Shown one piece after another: positions 19,102 to 28,649 of a DNA stretch of 64,000 nucleotides. Made by a program: the position numbers and the translations under genes. Source of the DNA: Moniliella sp. 'wahieum' (Eukaryota; Basidiomycota; Moniliellomycetes; Moniliellales; Moniliellaceae); NCBI GenBank assembly GCA_003971905.1, contig RSEE01000060.1, forward strand, positions 124,001 to 188,000. Reading direction: 5' to 3'. Within the stretch, counting starts at the first letter, position 1. The number at the start of each line of letters is the position of its first letter. Below the pieces are notes generated by a model, which had not been told where the DNA came from, ran no database searches, and worked only from the letters and a program-made list of their open reading frames with translations.

Positions 19102-21453
19102 ATGGCCGTCCCTGCGCCGCTCGAACGGCGGGGGTCGCTGCGCCGCAACCACCTCAGCCCCAGTCTGAGCCCCAGCCCCAGCCCCAGCCCCAGCCCCAGC
19201 CCCGCCCCCAGCCCCTCTCCCCCTCCACTCCCCGCTCCTCCACCCGCATGCGCCGCCCTGGACGCCCACGCGTGCCCGCCACGCCGCCCAGAGGGGCATC
19301 GCCTTCTCCTCCCTCGACCGCCGCCATCCCAGCAGCCCCACTGTCAAGCCGCCGCCTCCGTTGCGCCCCAGCGTCACCAGTGACAGCTGGCGTGCTCGGT
19401 CCGCGCCGTCACCTGCGCCTCCCGCTCCAGCTCCCGCGCTCCCTCTGCATCTGTGTCGCTGCACATGCCCATGCTTGCTCCGCCTTCCTCTTCCCCCTCG
19501 GCTGGCATGTCCGGGCGCCGGCCGAGGCCGAGCCCACGCGCTAATTCCCGTCCCGCGCCTACGCTTCCGCTACGGCGCACCATCCTGCCCCGCCCTGGTG
19601 CTCTTGCCAACGGCGCCGCTCCCTCGCCCGACCCACTCGCCTCGTTCCTCGCGCTGGATTGTGAAATGGTAGGTGTGGGGCCGGATCGCACGAGTGCCTT
19701 GGCCCGGGTCAGTCTGGTGGACACACGGGGGAAGGTGGTGTACGATAGCTTTGTCCAGCCGCCGGGCGGGTACAGGGTGGTGACGGATTACCGTACGTGG
19801 GTGTCGGAGTGACCGAGGCCGACTTGCAGGCGGCGCCGCTGTTTGAACAGGCTCAAGCGACGGTTGCTGCGCTGATCCAGGATCGGGTGGTGGTGGGGCA
19901 TGCACTGTACAATGATTTTGCGGCGCTGCGCTTGCCCCATCCACCGCACCTGACCCGCGACACGGCATGTAACCTGTGGCTGCGACTGTTGGGCCAGATG
20001 GACACGTTTCAGCGCTTTACGCCGCCGCCGCCGCGCCCAGGCCAAGGCAGGAGCGAACCATTGCACGACCCCAAACCGACGGTAGCTCAGCCCCCCTACC
20101 CGCCCTTTGGTCCTTGGTTGCCCTTCAGCCCAGCATCGCTCAAGGTGTGGATCAAGACGGCGCACGGCAAAGTGCCCGACAGTTACCAAGCGATCCAGGT
20201 CCCGTCGCTCAAACGTCTGGCTCGCATCGTGCTTGGCAAAGCTGTCCAGACCGACGGATCCCACTCTTCCATTGACGACGCACGCGCTACCATGGACATT
20301 TTCTTAGCTACCCGCGGCCTCTGGGACGAAGACCCCACCCCTGCCAACGTCAAGTGGCACCTTGCTTGGTTCTACCCCACTCGTACCGACTCTTCGGGCC
20401 CAGGTCCGGGCCCGGGCCCTGCCTCTTCATCTTCCCCTTTCCGTCCCCGTTCCTACCCCCACTCCCGCTCCCGCTCCCGCTCCCGCTCCCGCTCCCGCTC
20501 CCGCTCCCGCCCCGCTCCCGCTCCCGCCTCCGTCCCCACCCCCGCTTCCGTTCCCGTTCCCGCAGCTGTCCCCACCGCCGCGTCCGCTTCCGCACCCGCA
20601 CCCGCACCTGCACCTGCACCTGCACCCACCGCCGCCTCTCCATCGACGCCGGCACCGACAGGACCGGCCCGTACTCTACCACAGAGTGCACCCATCACGC
20701 CAGAGCACACACACCCAGATCAAAGCGTGGGCAGCTCAACAAGCGCGCACGGTCCGTCAACGTTTCCCTCCCCGCAGTGCTGCCAAGTACAAGCATCGTC
20801 GACGCAAGATTCACAAGGTGCTTGTGCTCGTGGACCGGGTGGCACAAACGTTGTTGTTGGAACTTGCCAACGCTACCGCCGACTCTACCGCGAACGCGAA
20901 CGCGAACGCGAATGTGAACGCGTCCTACGGCGGGGTGCAGCAGGAGTGGCAAACGGTGGTGCGCATGTTTGAGGAAGTGGGCGGCTCGGCTTCCGGGTTG
21001 GTCCCCCCACCTGGCCTTGACGTACCCCTCCCCCTCGGAATTCTACCGTGCCTTCCTCTCCGCGCTAGCATCGTCTTCTTCCCGTACCATCGCTTTCCCT
21101 TCGGCCCAGCCTTCGGTTTCTGTCGCCGTCTCGGCTTCGGCTTCGGCTTCGGCTTCGGCTTCGGCTTCGGACCCCCTGCCCTCTGACTCTGTGCCCTCCG
21201 AAGATGCTGCGCCTTCTGATGCTGCTCCATCCGATACTGCGTCGTCCGATGCTGCACCTTCCGACCCCCTCTCTGTGCTACTCTCGGACTTTCTTACCAC
21301 CTCCGACACCCCTTCCAATTTGCCCTGGCCTTCTTCGCAGCGGCGGAGAAGAGAGTCGATGCCTTGCTTGGCTTCCCCGCTTCTCACCCCGCGCCTGCGC
21401 GAGAGACGACACCCATTCGGGTCCGGTGCATTGCACCGAGGGGCCGCTTCTGA
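19102..21453 (+). CDS. REX4: REXO4/ISG20-type 3'-5' RNA exonuclease with long C-terminal extension
   Basis: DEDDh exonuclease of the Rex4 group (rRNA processing in yeast). The catalytic core is [12 protein letters not shown] (DxE), [19 protein letters not shown] (third Asp), [13 protein letters not shown]-like [13 protein letters not shown], and [11 protein letters not shown] (His and last Asp). The N-terminal 190 residues are a proline/serine-rich stretch reached through indels near 19250 and 19430. ATG 19102 is the best upstream start and ATG 19465 is an alternative. One G is missing near 19804. After WHLAWFYPT come Ser-Arg and Ala-Pro hexanucleotide repeats. Then, in other frames, comes an unrecognised block ([50 protein letters not shown]) ending at 21453. 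That block may belong to this protein or to a separate gene, as no ATG introduces it. Confidence 0.72.
20462..20520 (+). repeat. Hexanucleotide repeat (CCCGCT)n coding Ser-Arg
   Basis: About nine 6-bp units, read as alternating Ser-Arg in the exonuclease frame. (GCACCY)n follows at about 20588-20630, (GCGAAC)n at 20889-20920 and (CGGCTT)n at 21129-21170. All are 6-bp and keep the frame. Confidence 0.8.
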
Positions 21454-21726
21454 CTGCCGCGTCCCTTTGGTTGCCCTATGACGCCAATCCAGGTCGACCT
21501 GGTACGCAGCACGACCGGCACCCTTTTTCGCCCCCATCCTCCCAGCTGGGGAGGTGGAACGAACGAGATAATTGCGTTCGTATCTATTTCATAACCTCCT
21601 CACTCTCGGGGGGAAGAGCTATCACATCGGATTCCAATCTTGGTCGGTAGTGCTCGTGCTAGGTAGACTAGGCAGGCAAAGTGGGCTAGAAACGCATGAT
21701 ACCAACCAGTACCTCCACCCACAGGC
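21454..21726. other. Short convergent intergenic region
   Basis: Between the exonuclease gene and the proteasome gene, which point at each other. No gene seen. Confidence 0.4.
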
Positions 21727-22713
21727 TTATTGAGTTTGGGGTCCGTACCCCCTCAAGCCCTCGGCAAAGCCCCACTCAGTCTCGTTCGACTTGGGCACCT
21801 CGTCAATCTCGACGCCTTCCTTGGTGGCCTTGGCAAAGATGAACCGGTTGATTGAGCGGGCATCGCGGTAAAACAGGATCCGGAGACAATCTTGCAGGAT
21901 CTGTTTCGCCTCGGCTTCGGTCAATTCGGTTTCACGTCCTACCACGCTCTTGCGCAACAAGGGGATGGCAATGTGCAATCCAAACCCAGTCGCAATCACC
22001 GACGAGGTGTACGTCGTGCCGAGCAAATCAACAAACCCAAGGAACGACTCTCCTGTCGTTTGGTCCACCCCACCCAAGACATAGGCGTTCCAGAGCGGGT
22101 TCATCTTGGACCGTCGTTGGTACATCACCCGGGATAGGTAGGCGTACACTTGGTCTGGCGACAACGGCTGGTCGTCCTCATTCGACTCTTTGATCCTACA
22201 ATGCGAACAAGGGGAAGGGGAGGAAAGAGGAGAGGAGAGCAGAGGAGAGGGAGGAGAGGAGAGGAGAGGAGAGGAGAGGAGAGGAGAGGAGAGGAGAGGA
22301 GAGAGAGATAAGAGAGGTCAGTACGTTGCAACTCCACTTCTCCCTTGACAACCAAAGGAGGAGAAAAGGGGACGGGACGTACATGAGCTTCTCAGCATGG
22401 TTGGGTGTATGAAAGTCGGACATGTCCCCGCTCGCACCGAGGATGGTGTTGGCGCCCACATTGACAATCCGGCGAATGTCCATGAACCGAGCCAGGGAGC
22501 CATACGAAGCAAGGGGTGTCGGCCGCAAGCAAAACGCCGTCCTTGTACTTGATGCCAAGCACCGACGTGCCCGTCACGATCGGTTGTGAGTATGCTGCAC
22601 GCTTCGGCAAAGCTGTCCTTGGCACCGGCGCGCGCATAGTCAGGACCAGCGACGGTGCGGGGGGTGGAGGACCAGGCCTGGCCAGGGAAGTGCGAGGGGG
22701 TGGTGAACTGCAT
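21727..22713 (-). CDS. PRE4: 20S proteasome subunit beta type-7 (Pre4/PSMB4)
   Basis: A non-catalytic beta subunit of the core particle. The N-terminal propeptide-like stretch (MQFTTPSHFPGQAWSS) leads to QPIVTGTSVLGIKYKDGVLLAAD, then ASYGSLARFMDIRRIV. After the intron come NPLWNAYVLGGVDQ, GESFLGFVDLLGTTY, CLRILFYRDARSINRF and KEGVEIDEVP, all typical of PSMB4. Exon 1 is 22383-22713 and exon 2 is 21727-22195. The 187-nt intron (donor GTACGT, end TGTAG) carries a long GGAGA repeat on the plus strand, a CTCTCC polypyrimidine tract in sense. Indels: one extra C near 22514 and one near 22590. Start 22713 is the first ATG compatible with homologs. Confidence 0.93.
22246..22310. repeat. Pentanucleotide (GGAGA)n inside the PRE4 intron
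   Basis: About twelve nearly perfect GGAGA units on the plus strand. In the transcript it is a CTCTCC tract near the 3' half of the intron. Confidence 0.85.
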
Positions 22714-23750
22714 GTGGTGGCAGTGGCGAGTGGTGGTGGGGCTGGGCCTGAACACTTGGCCGCACTTGGCCCAACAGCCACACGCGTCGTCACCAGCCGA
22801 GCGGAATTAAGTCGGCTAGGGCGGGGCCACCCACACAGGTCACATGACCTGAGCGATGCGACTGGCCAATGAAATCATTAATCATCGATCTCATCGACCA
22901 TCCCGCCCAGCTGCAATTTCAGTTGAACGTTGAACGTTGATGCGTATTTCAACGGCTGGAGATCAGGTCCAGGCAAGGGCAGGGGCTAACGGCAAAACCA
23001 GCAACGCACACGTCCCTTTCCCCACCGTGTGGGCGCAGCCGCTCGTCACCGCCAATAGCCGTCCAGTGAAGGCATCTGGGCGGCCATGCTGGCCTCCAGG
23101 CACGCCTCCTCGCTCCGCGCTCCCATCCATGGCCCACACCGCAGACGGCAGTTGTGGTGGACGTAGGACACACACCCCGAGAGCCGACGGAGTATTTGAT
23201 GTGCATACTTAACCCACGTCAGCCGACATGCGCCCACCGCGCCTCCCTGCTGGCGGTGCGAGCGAAAGCGGCCTGACATGCATGAGGGTCTCGCTCAACA
23301 CCACGCCCGTTGGCATCTCTCCCGGTATGTATCCCCCCCACTGGTATATAACATCGGCGCTGCTCCCTCTCGCTTCTGTCGCACAATTGCTCCCCTCCTA
23401 GCTCCAACCCTGTGTGTGGTCTTCCGCTGTTCCATCGACCCTCCGCTCGCCAAATGACCCCGATGGCGTTGTACTTTACCGTGCAAGCGAGCGTGCTTTT
23501 CGTCGCAGCAGGTGCGCCTCGCTCTGCGACATGTGCCCTTGCTCCGTCCCAGCGTAGCCGTGACGCCCCGGACCGTTGTGCGCGCTCCGTCCCGACCAAG
23601 CACTTTTGCTCCTATTCCACCGCACCTTCTTCCCCGATTCCCCGATTCCTCCCTCGCCCCACTCGGCAGGCATGCCTTACCCCCTCGTCTCTTGGCTCGT
23701 TTGCCACGCAGGCCATAGCCTACCTGATCCGCGGGAAAAGGACCTTGCCA
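22714..23750. other. Promoter/leader region between PRE4 and the alcohol dehydrogenase
   Basis: Holds a heptamer array at 22922-22944 (TTGAACG twice, TTGATGCG), a TATATAAC near 23345 and pyrimidine-rich leader sequence. A small first exon of the dehydrogenase may lie here (ATGs at 23454, 23463 and 23672) but is not proven. Confidence 0.35.
22921..22944. repeat. Heptamer array (TTGAACG)
   Basis: TTGAACG repeated with core palindrome AACGTT. The same unit recurs at 44669. Confidence 0.8.
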
Positions 23751-24860
23751 TCCCCAGGACGGCAGTCAAGGCCGTCTTTGACAAGAAGGGCGGGCCGTGT
23801 CGCATGGGACCTACGACCCCCCCAGACCAACTCAACCGGCCAAGTCTTGGTCCACATCACCTACACCGGGTCTGCCACACGTGCGTTTTCCTTCTCGTCC
23901 TTCGAAAACAGATAAGTATTGAGTACCTATAAAAAACAGGGACTTGCACGCATGTTGGGCGATGGCCGCTGCCACCAAAGTGGAGGAGACGACAGGCGAG
24001 CCACTGGTGGGGGGCCACGAAGGCGCAGGGGTGGTGGTCAAGATAGCTGAGGGCGCGGACGCACATGTCGCGCTGGGTGACGGGTGGGGATCAAGTGGGT
24101 GGCAAGTGCGTGTTGAACTGCGACGAGTGCCGTGTGGGCCACGAATCGACCTGCACCGAGATCCAAAACTCGGGGTACCATGTCGATGGTACCTTCCAAC
24201 AGTACGTGTTGCCCCAGCCAACTATGTGACGCCCATCCCGGATGCATTGCGCTTGCAGGACGCTGCGCCCATCCTCTGTGCTGGCGTGACGATTTACCGT
24301 GCGCTGCTCGAAGCTCAGCTGCAGCCAGGCCAGTGGGTCGTCCTTCCCGGGGCAGGTGGTGGACTGGGGCATTGGGGGTGCAGTATGCCACTGCGTTTGG
24401 GTACCGTGTTCTTGCCATTGACACGGGCGAAGAGAAGAGGCGCTCATCAAGCAGCTCGGGGCAGAAGCATGGATCGACTTTAACCAGTCCAAGGACCTTG
24501 TGCCGACGTGAAGGCTATCACGGGCGGGGCAGGCGCCCATGCGTCCGTGGTGGCTGCCGCTTCGCCTCAGCGTATGAACAAGCTTTGGCTTACCTCCGTC
24601 CCATGGCACCCTTGTTTCGGTAGGTATGCCCCCTGACACCACATCCAGGCCGACGTGTTTGACACCACTGTCAGCGCAAAGCGGATCGTTGGTTCGATTG
24701 TGGGCAATCGACAAGACGCGATTGAGGCTCTGCGTATTGCCGCACTGGGAAAAGTGAAGGTCATTTACCACACCAGGGGTCTAACCGAACTGAATCAAGT
24801 CTATAAGGCCATGCAAGAGGGAAAGTTGGCCGGTCGCATCGTTCTCGACGTCGACAATAA
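23751..24860 (+). CDS. Zinc alcohol dehydrogenase (Adh1 family), heavily frameshifted
   Basis: Interconverts alcohols and aldehydes with NAD. Visible in order: TAVKAVFDKKGGP, QVLVHITYTG then CHTDLHA (catalytic zinc Cys), GEPLVGGHEGAGVV (zinc His), CDECRVGHESTC (structural zinc cysteines), NSGYHVDGTFQQYV, DAAPILCAGVTIYRA, QWVVLPGAGGGLGH (NAD-binding), AWIDFNQSKDLV, VGNRQDAIEAL and GKLAGRIVLDVD. A 59-nt intron, 23881-23939, splits the CHT-D codon. About eleven single-base indels fall in 1.1 kb, more than in any neighbour, so a real pseudogene is possible. Each can be repaired by one base, most often a lost G or C. The 5' end is unresolved: no ATG opens the frame, so a short upstream exon is likely. 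Confidence 0.85.
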
Positions 24861-25230
24861 AGTTATATCTTGCACACAAAAAAACGCGCTGCACCTATTT
24901 CTGTTTTTCTTGTTTTGGTCTGAGAAAGACCTCTCACCTTCTCTTCTGCACACTTTATCCACAGGACCTGCTATCCCACGATTCGAGAAATGACTAACGA
25001 TTAACCAATCCAGAGTCCCAGGGCGTGTTGACTTTGTCAGGTGTTCTGAAGTAGAGGGGGGGCGGATAAGTGCGACCGTCAGAGGACCACACGTTTCGAC
25101 CTTTGTTTGACTGGGGATGACATGGTTGATGAGCCCCACGACACAAACCACAAAAAAGCGAGGTTGTATCTGCATCGTGTGCTGGTTAGTGTTACGATCC
25201 CTCCTGTGCCGTAGTATGATCACCAGTCCC
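24861..25230. other. Intergenic, no gene recognised
   Basis: AT-richer 3' flank of the dehydrogenase with a possible TTATATCTTG 3' UTR. No gene seen. Confidence 0.35.
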
Positions 25231-25234
25231 GCAG

Positions 25235-25860
25235 TCGGTTCATTTTGGTACATTTGAAGCGCAGGAAAAGGCTGCCGCTGCTCGCAAAGTGGCTGAGTTG
25301 GACCAAACCAAAGCAGGCCTGGCCAGTCGAATTCGCATCGCCAAAAGTTGAGCAAACTCTTAACCAGCTTCTCTTGTCACCTGACAAAATATTCCTGCCG
25401 AGGACCACGACATTCGTTCGAAACATAAGTCGACCGTCAAGCTGATTCTACAGCTTCAAGAACGAGTTGGTATTGCGTGTGGGCCCAGGCCCAGGGCGTG
25501 GACATAATCCTTAGCATGTAAGGGCTGTACATATGAGCGTGCTTTTCTCTTTTCTGCTTCCAAAGACACAAACTCGTACCTTTACGTTCCGTCATGTAGC
25601 TCCAATGTTACTGCTGTTCTTCTTTCAGTCTTGAGACCTTCCACAATTGACGTTGGATGTCTCAACCCCTCATCGCTAAATATGCATTGGGGAACTATGA
25701 TCGACTGTTGGATACTTTGGCCGCGCTGGTGCTGACGACGGAGGCGACGGCTGCGCCTCAAAAAACGCGTTGCTGGCCAAAACATCTTTTTGCTTCAACC
25801 CGTTGCTCTTGCCGGCTGTGGAGGATTATGGGGGTTGCACACACACCAACCTTTTGGCGA
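25235..25860 (+). other. Unresolved coding fragments (coiled-coil-like)
   Basis: A reading frame from 25235 gives EAQEKAAAARKVAELDQ and SRIRIAK, continues one frame over as VEQTLNQLLLSPDKIF, then as DIRSKHKSTVKLILQLQE up to about 25470. A separate ATG frame at 25657 reads MSQPLIAKYALGNYDRLLD and TLAALVLTTEATAAPQK. The heptad-like pattern suggests exons of a helical protein broken by indels or introns. I cannot identify the family or join the parts. Confidence 0.3.
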
Positions 25861-26195
25861 TCGAGTGCCCAGTTCATTCATCTCAGCCGTGTTCTCGCCC
25901 CCTCTGCGCTTTCATTGTGTTACCTCTCTTCTGCGTCCCCTCTGTCTCACTCTGCCACGCTCCAAAAAAAAACAAGCGTTGCCCACATCGCGTCTATATG
26001 TACATGACATCAGGTCACAAGGAAGAAGTGGATATAAGCAGGGCCACGGATTCACGGTGCCGTCCGATACACAGCATGCGCGCTGGCAAGCGAACAATAA
26101 CTATCGCACAAAAGGCAAGAAGCAAACACGCCAAGAACAAAACACAGCAAACAAGTGCATGGGAGTGATAGGGGGCTAGAAAGGATGACAAGGCC
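25861..26195. other. Intergenic before the ABC transporter 3' end
   Basis: No gene recognised. Confidence 0.35.
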
Positions 26196-28394
26196 TTAGG
26201 CGGCCACGGCCGCAGGAGCGACCTGCTCGAACAGATGAGGCTCCGCTGCCGCAGCTCCTCCAGCCTCTGTTCCCACTTGGGGACGAGCAACAGCTCATGC
26301 TCCAGCCCGCTGCTTCTCTTCCTGCAGCGCCAAGCGACGCTCGGCATCCAGCTCCGTGAAGACATAGTGTCCCTGTCCGTCAAACTGGAGGACGACCTTG
26401 TGGTACTTCCACAACGAGGGGCGGTGCGAGACAGTCATCATGGTGATGCCCAACTGCGTCGCATACTCGTACATGGCCCGTTCCACGTCAAACGACACTG
26501 CCGATGTGCACTCCAGGATGGCGTACTTGGGTGCATGGTAGAACAGACGCGCCATGGCAATCCGCTGCTTGTCCCCGCCCGACAGACCGGCGTTCCAGTC
26601 CTGCAAACTGTCCACACCCACCCTCGCGTCAACGAGGTGGTCCACATCCACCACCTTGAGTGCCGTGCGCAGGTCGTCGTCGGTCACCCCCTTCTTGCGC
26701 ATCCTCAGCCTCCGTGTCCGGGTAGATGACTTGGTCGCGCAGCGTACCGTGACAGAGGTAGGGGCGTTGGGGAATGTAGGTAAACTCGGAGCTGGGCGGC
26801 TTGGAAACTGTGCCACCATAGACGGGCCAAAGGCCACCCAAGATACGGAAGAGGGAGGACTTACCGCACCCGTTGGGCCCGACAATGAGCAAGTGCTGAC
26901 CTGGCTGCACCTCGAATGACAGCTTGGACAACCAACACGTCACCATTGGGTGACACGATGGGCACATCGGTGAACTTGACCGACTCGCCCAACGTGATCG
27001 TGCCGCGCTGGGAGAGAATCTTGCGGTGGTCTTCCAATGCGCCGTGGTCGGAGGAGACGAGGGCCTTGACATAATGTCCCTTGCGTACATCCTCCACCAC
27101 ATCCAGCAAGTCGGATACCCGCGCCGTGTACCCAGCCAGCTCCGAAAGGTTTTTGTACGACTGCATAAACCGGCCAAACGCATCCGAGTTGCTCAGCAGC
27201 AGACGGCGGTTGGTCACAAACGATTCGGTCCGATCTCCCAGGTTGGCCTTCTACTGCCCCATACCCGGCAGGGGGATCTTGGCAAACACAGGTATGCGCA
27301 TACCACCAACCCGATCGAACCCCAGAGCCATTTGATGATACCTTCTTCCACCATGCCTGGCCTACGCGAACGCGGTAGATGCGGTTGACGTGCTTGATCA
27401 GTGCAAAGTACGCCCGCTCAATCACGTTCTTCTCGGCAAACTCGCCCCGGAGCAAAGCAATCTCTTCGGCGTTGTCGATGATGCGCGCATGGGCAAATCG
27501 GAAGTCGCCTTCCAGAGCTTGCTCTTCCGCTGCATACGCACCAAAGGGGGGCGTAAGCTTGCGCAGGAGGAACGCCGAGCGGTTGACGAGGAAGGTCATT
27601 GCCACCAAGGCCTCACCTCCGACCGTATGGGAGAGCTGGTACGAGTAGAGGCACACATCCAGCACTGGCTTGGCCACGTTTCCCCACATCTCGGCCAAGC
27701 TCGCGAGAACTTGGCAATGTCGACGGTGATGAGCTGATCAGCGTTGCGCACACGGTCGTCCAGGTTGCCAAGCTGGTAGAAAGCACGGGTCTTGTCGTCC
27801 AGATAGGCCTCTTGCACCTTGGTGGTCAGCGCCGTGCGGTAGGCCAAGGCCAAGCTCGACTGGAGATAGTCGATCATCGAGTTGGTGTACGTTGCCGGCA
27901 CAGCGACCGCAAGCCAGGCGGCAATGCCCATGAGGAACTGTTTGGGCTTGCGCCGCACCAGCGCCGCCACGATACGGCCGTCAAGCTCGGCGACATAGAG
28001 ACTGAGCATGGTGCGGAACACAAGGAAGGCCGAGTGGAGCATGAGCAGGATGGCCGCGCGCGACTTGAGGCCGGGGAGCACAATGCGCAGAATGCGGCCG
28101 AGACGCTCAAAGAAGACATCGTCCACGGCCACGCGGGGGCGCGGGAGGGCGTAGCGGGCTTGGCAGGGGGGCAGCGACGTCGGACGAGGCGGCGCGGCGG
28201 GACGCTTGCGGCGGGCCTTGGGGGGCTTGAAGGTGAAGTAGGTGCCGATGAGGATGAAGGCGATGTAGCCGCCCCCCAGCGCGGCGGATGGCGGTCTGGT
28301 GGGTGGCGTACCACATGCCAAAGCGCAGGGCGCGGGACAGGGCGCGGTCCCGGGCGCCGGCGCCCCAGGCAGCGAGCGTGCTCTGGACAGCCAT
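26196..28394 (-). CDS. Peroxisomal ABC half-transporter, ABCD family (Pxa type)
   Basis: Imports long-chain acyl-CoA into peroxisomes as a dimer. The start [13 protein letters not shown] leads to a first membrane helix ([16 protein letters not shown]), the TM domain ([36 protein letters not shown]) and the ABCD loop [17 protein letters not shown]. The ATPase domain has [20 protein letters not shown] (Walker A), [17 protein letters not shown] (Q loop), [15 protein letters not shown] (signature), [10 protein letters not shown] (Walker B region) and [12 protein letters not shown] (switch His). Relative to the family's AILDECTS, one codon (Asp) is missing at 26513/26514 without changing frame. 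Several single-base indels occur, for example near 28283, 27700, 27250, 26930 and 26700. The tail [16 protein letters not shown] ends at 26196 after another indel. Confidence 0.93.
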
Positions 28395-28649
28395 CGGGGG
28401 AGAACGCCAGCAAAAAGCGACGAGGGGAGGTGTGGGTGGCCGCGCTAAGCGCTGACCATCCACGGCCCACACCGGCCCGGCTGCATTCACGCTGGCAGCC
28501 GGGCGTGCAACTTTCAACTCCCGCCTTCCCCCGGTCACGTGCCCCCGCGGCGCCCTTCCGCTTCCGCCCTGGCCTTCGCATTTTTCCAGCCACGCCCAGC
28601 GGGCTGCCCTCTGGTCCACTAGTAGAACCCCCCCCCCCCCCGCCGCACA
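28395..28649. promoter_or_regulatory. Divergent promoter (ABCD transporter / RPC34), 255 bp
   Basis: Shared upstream region of two divergent genes. It contains a GCGCTAAGCGCTGACC palindromic patch near 28443 and the poly(C) run at 28628-28641. Confidence 0.5.
28628..28641 (+). promoter_or_regulatory. Poly(C) tract in RPC34 leader
   Basis: C14 ending 8 bp before the RPC34 ATG at 28650. Confidence 0.6.

Noticed and set aside
20350-20710. Minus-strand Arg/Gly-rich ORFs over the Ser-Arg repeat
   Set aside because: They arise only because a CCCGCT repeat is open in all six frames. The exonuclease frame continues from a conserved domain.
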